Source: Doris montereyensis
Lineage: Eukaryota; Mollusca; Gastropoda; Nudibranchia; Dorididae
NCBI GenBank assembly: GCA_037039925.1
Contig: JAXRKP010000203.1
Span: forward strand, 38,501 to 102,500
Direction of reading: 5' to 3'
DNA length: 64,000 nucleotides
Shown: one piece after another, positions 21,711 to 32,896 of the stretch
How the letters are laid out: each line of letters begins with the position of its first letter
Numbering within the stretch: the first letter of the stretch is position 1
Notes under the pieces: model-generated
Told to the model about the DNA's origin: nothing
Seen by the model: the letters and a program-made list of their open reading frames with translations, nothing else
Databases searched by the model: none
Made by a program: the position numbers and the translations under genes

Positions 21711-24700
21711 TCTTTCTTTCTTTCTTTATCAGCTCTCATTCTCCCTTCCGGTGTATGGGCCCGAAATGATCTTTCTTCAGGCTGCCTTGTCCTGACAGTT
21801 TCTGTTTCCTTCTGTGAAAGTTAAATTTCTTTGCATTAATGCCTCTTATATCTTCTTCTGAGGTCTGCCTTTTGGTCTTTTACCTTGAGTTTTAGCACTA
21901 TATACTGATTTAGCTATACTATTGTCATTCATTCTGTTAACATACCCCAACAATCTCAGTTGATTCATTTCTATCTTAGTTTTTATGCTATCTGCTTTGG
22001 TTTGATCTCTTATTGTTGTGTTTCTGATTTTGTCTCTTAGTTTTCCCTACTACTCTTATTAGATATTTCATTTCGGCTGCCTGCACTCTACTGTATTCCC
22101 TACTGTCTAAGGTCCAGGTTTCACTGCCATAGAGGAGAGTAGGACAATAAACTGTGTTGTATACTGCCATTTTGGTTTTTGTTGATAATTCTTGTTTACC
22201 TACAAATGCCTTTCCTAGGTGGTTATATATTGCACTTGCCTTTTGGATTCTCTGGCTGATTTCTTCTCTTAGTTTTCCCTCTGAGTTAATCATTACTCCT
22301 AAGTAGTTGTAGCTTTGAACTTGTTTTAAATTATCCCTGCCTAATTTAAGATTTTGTGTTTTAGCTTCCCTAGTTACTAGCATTATTTTGGTTTTCTTTG
22401 CATTTACTCTCTTTCCTCTTTTATTTAATTCATTATTCATTATGTTGATATGTGACTGGAGGTCCCTTTCTGATTTTCCAAACAGAACTAAATCATCAGC
22501 AAATAAAAGCATTGATACATTTACTGGTTTGAGCTTCCACATACCTACATTCATTTTCTTCATGTTTGAGGATGCCTTTGCGGCTGGATCCATAAATGTG
22601 ATAAACAAAAGAGGACTTAGGATACAACCCTGTCTTACTCCTATATCTACATCAAATTCTTCAGATATATTTCCAGCTACTCTCACTTCACATGTTGGTT
22701 TATTGTAAAAACTTTTAATGGTTTCTATTAAATTTTGCTCTACATTTTGTTCTTTTAAGGAATGCCATAGTTCGTCCCTCCTCACAGTGTCAAATGCCTT
22801 TTCTAAGTCAATAAAACACAGGTGCAAGTCAATGTTTCTCTCAAGGAATTCTTCTATTATTTGTCTAATTATAAATATGTGATCTTCTACTCTTTTCCTT
22901 AGTCTCATTTCCAGAATCCTGGCATACACTTTTCCTGGTACGCTAAGTAGTGATATCCCTCTATAGTTTGAGCATTCCATGGTTGATCCTATCTTATGTA
23001 TTGGTACTACCGTTCCCTTTTCCAGTCGTCTGGCACCTGTTTGGACTTCCATGCTTGTTAAGATATTGCATGTAGTAGTTTGTCTGCCTCTCTCCCTTGG
23101 TTTTTAATCATTTCTGGATAAACTTGATCTGCTCCTGGGGCTTTTCCTAATTTCGCTTTTCTTATAGCTGTTTGAAGTTCTTCCATTGAGATATCTACAT
23201 CTTCAGCTGTCTCATCTCCATTACTTGTTACTCTTACTAATTGATCTGTACTCCTTGTTTCATATGTTCTGGAGGGATTATGTAATTGTTGAAAATACTT
23301 TCTCCGCGTTTCCATGATTTCACTGTCTCCTTTCATTATTTCTCCTTTGGCGTTCTTAATTTGTCGTATTGGGCATGTTTTGGTCTTTCTTATGCTCTTC
23401 ATTGCTCCCCAGAACAGCTTTTGATTTCCTTGATAGCTTTCTTGAAGTCTTTGTCCAAACTCTTCCCACTGTTCCTGTTTTGTTTTCCTAACTTCCTCTT
23501 TTGCGATAGTTCTTTTACTCACGTAATCTATCCTTTCCTCTGGTCTCTTTGCAAGTATTTCTTCCAGGCATCTTTCTTTCATCTTAGTCTTGACATTCTC
23601 ATTCCACCATGCTGTCCTTTTCCCCATCTCCTTTAATTTGTTTCCTACCACAGACCTATTCAGTACAACTTAGGAGTGTTTCTTTATATATTTGCCACTT
23701 TTCTTCTATTGTGCTTTCCTTCAGATCCATCTGCCTTTCATTGATACTGATAGATCTTTTTATCCTGGATTGGTACATCTGTTTTAATATTGGTTTATTT
23801 AGTTCCTCTATTTTGAGTTTAGTAGCTTTCTTCTCTTTCCTCTCATGTTTGTTTTCTTCAGTTACTAATCTCATTTTGGCTATCACTAGGTGATGATCAC
23901 TAAATATTTCAGCTCCTCTGCTTACTCTAGCATCCATTGTACTGTAAAAAAGGGATCTGCTAACTATTATGAAGTCTATGATTGACTTTTCACATCTGTC
24001 TTCATTTACTCTTGTATATTTGTGGATATCTTTATGAGGAAAAAGTGTGTTAGCTATTTTCATGTTATTCTTTGGGCAAAAATCTATTAGTCTCTCTCCA
24101 TTTGGAGAAGTTGTTGTCTCTCCTTCTTTACTTATTACTCCTCCTGAAGTTTCTACATTGTTGCCTACTCTAGCGTTTAAATCTCCTAAAACCATTAATT
24201 TCTGTTTGGGTTTGAATTTCTCTGCAGCTATTTGTAAATAATTTTCGAAGATATCTTTTTCTTCTTTGGTGGCATCTTCGTTTGGTCCATAAGCTATTAA
24301 TAATTTAATTTCTCTTTCTTTTGGTTTTATATTTACCTCTAATAGCCGTGGGCTTACAAATTTCCAACTTTCTAGTTGCGTTTCTTGCCTTTTATGTATT
24401 AGGAGGCCTACTCCTGCTCTAGCTCCATTTTTGACATCTACTCCTGAGAAGATTAAAGTCTGATTTGGTCCTACATTTTCTATTCCTTGTCTTTTTTTCT
24501 TTGTTTCTGTAATAGCCAAAATGTCTACTTTGAATTTTTCCATTTCTTCAGCTAAGTCTAACTCCTTTCCATTAATTGCTCTAACATTCCATGTTCCAAA
24601 ATCACGGTCCGTGTTCTTTTCCAGAGTCGTCTTTGAAAGTTCAAGCCGGCTATATCATTGTATATATTACTTTAAATCAAGTTGGTTTGGATGAGTAGGG

Positions 24701-25022
24701 CATTAGCCCACTGTACCCTAGGTAGATAGTGGGGCTGTCACCTTGAGGCCCCCTGCCGGGCCTTGCTGTTTTCTGTCAGGGTTAACTCCCTTAGCCTTTA
24801 GTCATTCAAGACCAGCCTGCAAGGCAGTAGGTTGTTATTTTCTGTCAGGGTTAACTCCCTTAGTCTTTGGTCAGTCAAGACTGGCATGCAAGGCAGCAGG
24901 TTTTTTTCTTTCAGGGTTAACTCCCTTAGCTTTTGGTCATCCAAGACCTACCTGCAAGGCAGCAGGTGACTCGTGGAGGGCGGGATCATCTACTCCCCGT
25001 ACAGGCCCACTGCCCGGTTGCC
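21711..25022 (-). mobile_element. Non-LTR retrotransposon copy A (RTE-like), nearly full length
   Basis: The sense strand is minus. The 5' end (high coordinates, about 24760-25020) has three tandem monomers of about 70 bp. The endonuclease begins near GTWNVRAINGKEL (about 24600) and runs through AITETKKK, LGDLNARVGN and SDHHLVIAKM (23656-24543). A linker frame covers 23058-23651. The reverse transcriptase (21988-23052) shows FIDLEKAFDTVRRDELW, GVRQGC and LLFADDLVLFG. The 3' end is (AAAG)n at 21711-21725. Two frame breaks (near 23655 and 23050) and a C-terminal break make it inactive. The target sequence TTGCCCTTAAA at the left is partly repeated (TTGCCCTTACA) at the right. Length of about 3.3 kb and layout suit the RTE group; the clade call is tentative. 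Confidence 0.87.
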
Positions 25023-25024
25023 CT

Positions 25025-25130
25025 TACATAACACTCAAAAATGTGAACAGACTGCATTGCTAGTGATATAGTAGTAGAATGGCCTCACAGTCAATAAAGA
25101 CACTTGCCCTTAAATAACACACACAAAACG
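25025..25130. repeat. Satellite unit resuming beyond LINE A
   Basis: This shares GTGAACAGACTGCATTGCTA, AATGGCCTCA and CACTTGCCCTTAAATAACAC with the array at 21325-21710. It is the continuation of that array on the 5' side of the LINE insertion. Confidence 0.65.
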
Positions 25131-25924
25131 CAAAGAAAAATACCGTTATTCAGTTTTCAGTTCAAATAAAAATATGAATTTCTAATGCCAGCATGTGTGT
25201 GTCTTGTTAACAGAGTAAAATTGAAAACAGTATCAATGTCAAGAGATGTCAGATGTTTGAGAATGAGATGCAAGGTCCTTTCAGTCTTCGATAAGCTTAC
25301 TCTTTCTCCATCTTCTCTATTACTATTACCATTACAGCTTTAATTTTAGCTTTCCTCCTCTGTTTCTAAATGTGTGGCCACTACATGTGTACAGATGTAA
25401 TGTCAGGCTAGTTCCCACAAGAATCGTGAGAGGTTTAAGAAAATCTCAAAGCTCTGTCGGTTTGTTTCTCATTAGATTTCTGTTCTTAAAAATGGACCCT
25501 TCCTGAAAATTATTATGCCTATATACAATATACATATACATGTACTATATGAGTTGTGAAAGTAAAAATGAATTTTAGTGGGTTTCACTGTGATTCTATC
25601 TATATAAAAAATAATGAATTACAGTAGATGTTGTGAACAAACTTGCTTTTTAGGGCTACCATGACCACTTCTCCATGCAAAACCTTAGGTAAAAAAAATA
25701 ATTTTCTTTTTAGATTTGTGCAGTTTCATTATGTCAAATGTTGGAGAAACAATTTTAATTCAGAATTTTTAGGCGCACTAGACTCAAGAAATTAGAAAAA
25801 AAAAGAATCAATTTCTTCTTACATATGAGGACATTACTATTATTATTATTATTAAAGTTGAAAATTAACTATATCGGAATGCTTTCTCTTCAATTGTTAA
25901 ATGTCTTACCTTCTTTCCAATGTC

Positions 25925-27848
25925 TTTCTTTCTTTCTTTATCGGTTCCCATTCTACCTTCCGGTGTATGGGTTTTAGATGCCCGAAATGATCTTTCTCCA
26001 GGCTGCCTTGTCCTGACATTTTCTGTTTCCTTCCGTGAAAGTTAAATTTCTTTGAATTAATGCCTCTTTATATCTTCTTCCCACTTTCTCCGAGGTCTGC
26101 CTTTTGGTCTTTTTACCTTGAGTTTTAGCACTGTATACTGATTTAGCTATTCTATTGTCATTCATTCTGTTAACATGCCCAAACCATCTCAGTGGATTCA
26201 TTTCTATCTTAGTTTTTATGCTATCTGCTTTGGTTTGATCACTTATTGTTGTGTTTCTGATTTTGTCTCTTAGTTTTCCCTACTACTCTTCTTTCATTTC
26301 AGCTGCCAGCACTGTACTGTATTCCCTACTGTCTAAGGTCCAGGTTTCACTGCCATAGAGGAGAGTAGGACAATAGACTGTTGTATACTGCCATTTTGGT
26401 TTTTGTTGACAATTCTTGTTTACCTACAAATGCCTTTCCTAGATGGTTATATATTGCACTTGCCTTTTGGATTCTCTGGCTGATTTCTTCTCTTAGTTTT
26501 CCCTCTGAGTTAATCATTACTCCTAGGTAATTGTAGCTTTGAATACTCCCTGCGCAATTTAAGATTTTGTGTTTTAGCTTCCCTAGTTACTAGCATTGTT
26601 TTGGTTTTCTTTGCATTTACTCTCATTCCTCTTTTATTTAGTTCATTGTTCATAATGTTGATATTCTACTGAAGGTCACTTTCTGATTTTCCAAACAGAA
26701 CTAAATCATCGGCAAATCAAAGCATTGATACATTTACTGGTTTGAGCTTCCACATACCTACATTCATTTTCTTAATTTTTGAGGATGCCTTTGCGACTGA
26801 ATCCATAAATGAGATAAACAAGAGGACTTAGGATTCAACCCTGTCTTACTCCTATATCTACATCAAATTCTTCAGATACATTTCCAGCTACTCTCACTGC
26901 ACATGTTGGTTTATTGTAAAAACTTTTAATGGCTTCTATTAAATTTTGCTCTACATTGTGTTCTTTTAAGGAATGCCATAGTTCGTCCCTCCTCACAGTG
27001 TCAAATGCCTTTTCTAAGTCAATAAAACACTGGTGCAAGTCAATGTTTCTCTCAAGGAATTTTTCTATTATTTGTCTAATTGTAAATATGTGGTCTTGTA
27101 CACTTCTTCCTGGTCTAAATCCACTCTGATGCTCATCAATCTGATCCTCTACTCTTTTCCTTAGTCTCATTTCCAGTATACTGGCATATACAAATTTCCA
27201 ACTTTCTACTAGCATTTCTTCCCTTTTTGTGCATTAGGTGGCCTACTCTTGCTCTAGCTCTATCTTTAGCATCTACTCCTGAGAAGATTAAAGTATGATT
27301 TGGTCCTACATTTTCTATTCCTTGTCTTTTTTTCTTTGTTTCTGTAATAGCCAAAATGTCTACTTTGAATTTTTCCAGTTCTTCAGCTAATTCAAACTCC
27401 TTTCCATTAATTGCTCTAACATTCCATCTTCCAAAAATCAGTCCGTGTTCTTTTCTAGAGTCGTCTTTGAAAGCTCAAGCCGGGTATATCATTGTATATA
27501 TTCCTTTAAATCAGGTTGTTTTGGATAAGTAGGACATTAGCCCACTGTACCCTAGGTAGATGATGGAGCTGCCAACTGGAGGCCCCTACCGGGCCTTGTT
27601 ATTTTCTGTCAGGGTTAACTCCCTTAGCCTTTAGTCATCCAAGACCAGCCTGCAAGGCAGCAGGTTGTTTCTTTCTGTCAGGGTTAAATACCTTAGCCTT
27701 TGGTCAGTCAAGACCGGCCTGCAAGGCAGCAGGTTTTTTCTTTCAGGGTTAAATCCCTTAGCCTTTAGTCAGCCAAGACCTGCCTGCAAGGCAGCAGGAG
27801 ACTCGTGGAGGGCGGGATTATCTACTCTTTGTACAGGTCCACTGCTCG
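25925..27848 (-). mobile_element. Non-LTR retrotransposon copy B, internally deleted
   Basis: Same family as copy A. The reverse-transcriptase half (25925-27188) joins directly to the start of the endonuclease (27190-27480), so about 1.5 kb (most of the endonuclease and the linker) is missing. At the junction RT residues SILEMRLRKR fuse to the endonuclease word WKFV. The 5' monomers (about 27600-27800) number three, as in copy A. The (AAAG)n 3' tail is at 25928-25940. Several frame breaks are present. The 5' flank again reads into the satellite unit found beside copy A. Confidence 0.85.
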
Positions 27849-28149
27849 GTTGCCCTTAAATAACACACAAAAATGTGAACAGACTGCATTGCTAGTAATA
27901 TAGAAGCAAAAAAACACTTGTTTGTACACATTGAAACACATGTATAAGTATTGATTAAATGTACTCGCTCGAAACAGTGCAATATTTGCAGCTTTTATCA
28001 ATGAATTGCGGCTTTTATTTACTGAATTAAAGGAATCAGCAGATTTAGTCTCTCGTAAAATGGCAACTTTACAAATGCACTCTCCTTTGACAAGTCAAAT
28101 CTTTACTGTCATATAGTTTTGCTCTTAATCTTATTTGTATTTATTCATA

Positions 28150-28673
28150 GTCGACTCCGGTTTTTCGCAACTCGGTTTTTCTCAACTTTTCCCGCGAAAA
28201 GGAATTAATTGTATATAAAAGTCACTGGTTGATTAATCGCAATTCCAGCGACATGCGGCGCAGTTCATAGATTTTTAGTAACTGGCTATTGGATTTTTTT
28301 TTATTAAACAAACAAAAGAGTTTCAGTTTCAGCCTCCTGTCTAGTGAGGACAAATCTAACAAAAGCATGGGTGGCTATAATCTTGTGTCAGTGAACTCTT
28401 CATGTCTGTCATCTGTGACAGAAATTATCTTAGAGGATGGGGCATATCAGTTGTGTGGGTGATTTTAATGAATCATATTGGCTCATACATGTGCATAAAC
28501 CCAATGGTTAGTGTGAGAGTCATTTACCTAGTCATCAAGTAGTGAAATGACCCTAAATTACGGTTTATCACAACTTCGGCGAATCGCAACAAGAACAATT
28601 TTGCTGCTGCCATCGCATAGTCACAGCAATTTTTCCGCTCCATGTTGTTTCAATTAAATGAGGTCGACTGTGC
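28150..28673. mobile_element. Possible pogo-like element remnant
   Basis: The ends carry AGTCGACTCCGG and, in inverse orientation, AGTCGACCTC. Similar subterminal words CGGTTTTTCGCAAC and CGGTTTATCACAAC occur near the two sides, but in direct rather than inverted orientation. Only about 8 bases of terminal inverted repeat are convincing and the TA duplication is imperfect, so this is a weak call. Confidence 0.25.
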
Positions 28674-28679
28674 TTACTT

Positions 28680-30400
28680 TCCTTCCGTCTTGATCACACC
28701 TCATTATCAATGCTTGTACTGTAGAAGTAGAATGTTATTGATGTTAATACACTCGGAAACTTAAACTTAATTCAAATTCATGGGACTAGAAATTTCTTTT
28801 AGAATTAAGCATTTTGCATTCTCAGATTATCCACTACATGAGTTATTTTTTTCAGTTATTTCCTTGTTGCAAGGATGTGAATATATGTGTGTATTTCTTT
28901 CATATTTTCTTCGTTTTGTTTTTATGAGGGTTTTTTTGTTTCTCCTTCCAAAGGCGCTTGGTGGGTGCTGCTTGTCGGTCCAACTTCTTTCATTTCGCTC
29001 TTTCTCTTATTTTTCACCTTGCTGTTTCCGCACAAGGAGGATGGGTCAAATGACAATGAAACAAAGTTTTTCCTTCTATCTATTAAGTTTTAGGTTTGGG
29101 TTGTGCTAGCTTTATACTTTATATTATATGATAAAATGGGCCATTTTTAGGGAATAGAAGTTGTTTCAAATAAGAGATAAATATCAAATTTAAACCAGAG
29201 TGAAACTGATTACAGAGGGAAATCTATTCAGAAAAAATTGGGAGGGGCAAATCTTTTGGACTAATGGTTTCGGCCTTTGTGTTTACGAATAGATCAACAT
29301 GTAATTTTACAGTCAATCCTTCAGGCTCTTTCAAGACGTTTTGATGGAGAAATGTGTAAATTATAACAAAAATGAATGTCCTTGCCTCTTAAGGACAGCT
29401 AATCAAATAAATATTGGTCTTAGTCTTAGTTGTAGATCTCTAGCTTTCTCACTTTTTGTCACATTTCTGATCTCTCTCAACTTTCACACAGATGTGTCAG
29501 TGTCAGTCACTACCACGGACAGTTTTTGACCCTCTTTACTATTGCTATCTATTCTTATGTTTCCATTTGTTCTGATTGTCATTAAATCAGAATCCACAAA
29601 AGTGTGGACATTTTAGTTTTAGTAAATTCATCTTAACGTTTACTAAATTAGGTCACACAAGAGGATCTTTAGTATTTATAGTATTAATAATAATATCAAG
29701 CTTGAATAGCGACTTGAAAATAAGTTACTGTTCCCTCATTCATTCACTTTTGTAATGATTTGTAGTTTGTGTAGCCATCTTTTGAGTCTATCGTTCATTA
29801 CGCTTGCATGTCATGTACTAGTACAAAAGAGAATAATATAAATGTCAGCATATGTAAGAAGACGTTTGTTAATTGTCATGGAAATAGAATCAAAACACAG
29901 ACGTAATTGAATTGATAATATTTTAAGTCAGAAATGAACCCATTTTATCTTTTTTCTTTACTTGAATACCTCAGTGGTGACACAGGTCTCATGGTAATAG
30001 TAAGTAATACTTACTAATGCTTTTATTACTATTATCACAATTTTCATTTTTTTGTCTGTTTGTTATTGTCTTGAAAACAAAGGAATCAATTGAGTCGTTA
30101 CTTGTCAATGCTCCACTGTTTCAATATCATCTGTGAGTTTTTTTTTTTGTGGTTTCCAGAAATATTTTGTTGATCCTTTAAATGTCCCTTTCAACACAAA
30201 TGACATGTTTTGAGTTATTTTTTCTTTATATCTTTATATTTATACTTGTACCATATATTGTTTTTTTTGTTTACTTGAGCAGGGTGTCTGACAAAAAGAA
30301 AACGCCAACTTGAAATTTCCTTCCTCAAAGAGAGAAAAAATTCTACCTAGTAAATGAAACAACCTCCCAGTGCTTGAATATGGGAAAAGTGTATTTTTGT
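28680..30400. other. Intergenic DNA, nothing recognised
   Basis: AT-rich sequence between a possible DNA-transposon remnant and a SINE. Open frames at 28780-29529 are unconserved by eye and lack splice or homology support. Confidence 0.5.
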
Positions 30401-30404
30401 TCCT

Positions 30405-30693
30405 TGATTTGATTTGATCCACATCACTAAGGTGATCTTGGAGATTTTCAATTTTGCCCATGTGGCCCTGTAGACAGCCAAGGGATCTTTAACGTGCAGT
30501 GTTGTGATCAGCACACAGGACCTCCATTTTGTCATCCGTCTCCGGTGAGACTAGGTATCTATCCACCTACTTGGACCAGAGAGGTAGATTTTGCTCGGAA
30601 AAACTTGAGAAAATATTTCAACCGTTGGCAGGGCTTTAACCCACTACCTTTTTGTTGAGAGGCCGACACCTTGCCTCTGGACTGCCGAGTCCC
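30405..30693 (-). mobile_element. SINE family 1, near full-length
   Basis: The minus-strand copy has the same order as 2232-2536: a tRNA-like head at 30630-30693 (CAAGGTGTCGGCCTCTCAA), the core complement CTACTTGGACCAG, the body word CAAGGGATCTTTAACGTGCA on the plus strand, and the TTGATTTGATTTGATCC end corresponding to the A-rich tail. Confidence 0.7.
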
Positions 30694-31251
30694 CATACGT
30701 TTGTTCGAATGCAAAATCAGAAGCCTGACCTGACAATGACAACAAAATATTGACATGAATAAGCTCAATAAAAAAGTATCGATTCACATCGTAGTTGAGT
30801 GGCTTTCTGGCACACCTCATTGTCCTCATTGAAATAAATCGTGGTCACACTTCTTTACCGTTTCTCTTTGGATAAATAACATTTCAGCATTGTTTAGGGA
30901 TTAGTGCCCCATGCTCTGCATTGTTTTCTATTCAATTCAACTTAATTCAAGACATCGATTTCAAAAATGAAAATGAAAAATCCAACATATTTCGGACTTT
31001 GCTGGACATCAGTCGAGTTTCCACGTTGTGTTAGTTTACAGCGGTTGTTTAATGTAAGTTTTGTTACTGTTAAATTAATGAAGTCTTGTACCTCTTTCAA
31101 GAAATGATTAGCAGCAACAAATCCATATACATGTACTTTATTTTACTATCATAAATAGATAACGCCATAATGTAAATATGTAACATGAAAATGAGTAAAC
31201 TAGGCTTCATTGTGAATCATTTTAAGTACTGTACCACACCTTATTCCAAGA

Positions 31252-31440
31252 AGACTAGAGGTTAGACTGCTGGACTGAGGATCTTGACAATGACATTCTT
31301 GGGTTTAAATCCTTGCAATACTTATTAGGTCCGACATTGTGTTGTTTTTTGACAGACAATGACAAGTAACACGCATTTTCCCACTCAACCCAATTCCAGC
31401 AAAGCTTGTGTGGATGTAAAATCTGTGCAACAGACAAGCG
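31252..31440 (+). mobile_element. tRNA-derived SINE-like sequence (family 3)
   Basis: AGAGGTTAGACTGCTGGACT resembles an A-box region, and CTTGGGTTTAAATCC resembles a B box about 40 bases later, followed by a unique body. No second copy is in the window, so the assignment rests only on the tRNA-like head. Confidence 0.35.
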
Positions 31441-31487
31441 TCATTCCCAGGAGGCCATGTAATACATGTGTCACTTTATAGAAACAA

Positions 31488-31632
31488 GGATACGCTTCAG
31501 CTCTATGGGTCGTAGCAGCCCATTTTTACTGATATATATAATAAGACCATTATAGGATAGCCTTCCACATCATTCAGTAAAGTAAAAGTTCTTTCAAGGC
31601 CATTATGCTCATATAGAGCTGTAAGCGTATCC
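31488..31632. mobile_element. Small inverted-repeat element (MITE), 145 bp
   Basis: The left end GGATACGCTTCAGCTCTAT matches the reverse complement of the right end, GGATACGCTTACAGCTCTAT, with one insertion. A related single end GGGATACGCTCTGGCTATAT occurs at about 33879. There is no coding capacity. The superfamily is not assignable because the target duplication is unclear. Confidence 0.55.
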
Positions 31633-31689
31633 CAGGTTCTACAGTATGATATGAAGCGGAACGGGTGATGGATAAATAATCACCTCCTA

Positions 31690-31870
31690 CTCCTGGACAG
31701 CACGCAGGTTCTTACTCCCAAGCTAGTGCTTGTTGTACCTATTTGCACCTGGGTCAAGTGTGGAAAATGTGTTTAGTGTCTTTTCCCAAGGAACACACCG
31801 TAAAACCTAGCTTTGCTAAGATTCCAACCCAGGACTTTATGATCCAAATCCAGCAGCGTAACAATTTGCA
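31690..31870 (-). mobile_element. SINE family 2, tRNA-like head portion
   Basis: On the minus strand it reads TTTGGATCATAAAGTCCTGG and GGGTTGGAATCTTAGCAAAG, then TTTTCCACACTTGACCCAGG. The last two words match the head of the family 2 element at 63367-63640, and the first matches 55880-56003. The family 2 3' body is absent. Confidence 0.5.
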
Positions 31871-32877
31871 TCAAGTATCCATCAGCCATCCACATTCGTT
31901 CAAACAAACAACCCAGACACAAAAGAAGGTAGAGCTTATCATTTTATTATTTATTGACCCCCTTGCTCAATGCTGGCCACCATGTACCAGCGAATCAACC
32001 CACGTAGAAAATATACTCTCACACCAATAGTATTGGCACAATGTATCATAAAATGTATGTGTACTAACAATAAAACAACATACATGTATAGTGATGTACT
32101 TGTTTTCTTCTCATATTTGATGGAAGAACATGGAATAACAATACATTGTGTATCTAATAACAGTAATAGAAGGTACCTTGGTTGATATAATCTGGGATAC
32201 ACAATTACTACATGATTGCATTTTCATTTTTTATCAATGAAATATATTGCAACAAACAAAAAAGTAAAAAAAATCATAGAAAAACACTAAATCAGACATT
32301 CCCACAATGTGTTGTCACATGACAAAAATTTTCACACCATGATCAAAAATAGCCATTCACATCAAAATCATAATATTAATATCTTGTGTGTCAGCTTGGG
32401 AAATCACAGGCAAAAGTAGATGAAAAACAAAAAAATGCAATGAACCACCTTAAAAAGTCATAAAGAATGGAGATTCATTGATTGAATTGGCTCAACACTA
32501 TGATGATGACAGCATCATATCTTCAACTTCAAAAGGCCGTACATGTCACAGAACAGTTTTGTCAGGTGTATTTTACGATGGACCATGGGTGAAAGTGTAA
32601 AACAAAACATAAACCCTGTAAGCGAGCACAAATTACAAAGAGCCCTGTAAGTCAGAAGTAAACTTGTAATTGTAAACATAACCAATTACAATTTAAATGT
32701 ACCACTGAGATAACTAAGAAGACTAAGATCTGCATGAACTGTTTTTTTTCTTCTGTACCACAAGTCTTACGACTTTTGACCCTATTATTAAGGATTAATT
32801 CTCTTTTATCAAAGAACTAGATGTGGTACTAGTAGTTGTTCTGTAACTCCTCCCTGTCCCTGAGAACCAGAATGAAT

Positions 32878-32896
32878 GGGGGGGGGGGGGGGGGGG
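32878..32896. repeat. 19-base poly-G run
   Basis: This is the longest of several G or C runs in the window (others near 4259, 7845, 9700, 10620, 54083, 56670 and 58527). It may be a real homopolymer or a place where consensus length is unreliable. Confidence 0.8.

Noticed and set aside
24743..25063. Proline- and serine-rich repeated frame (FLSGLTPLAF...), also at 27665-27859 and 62432-62677
   Set aside because: Antisense reading of the LINE 5' monomers.
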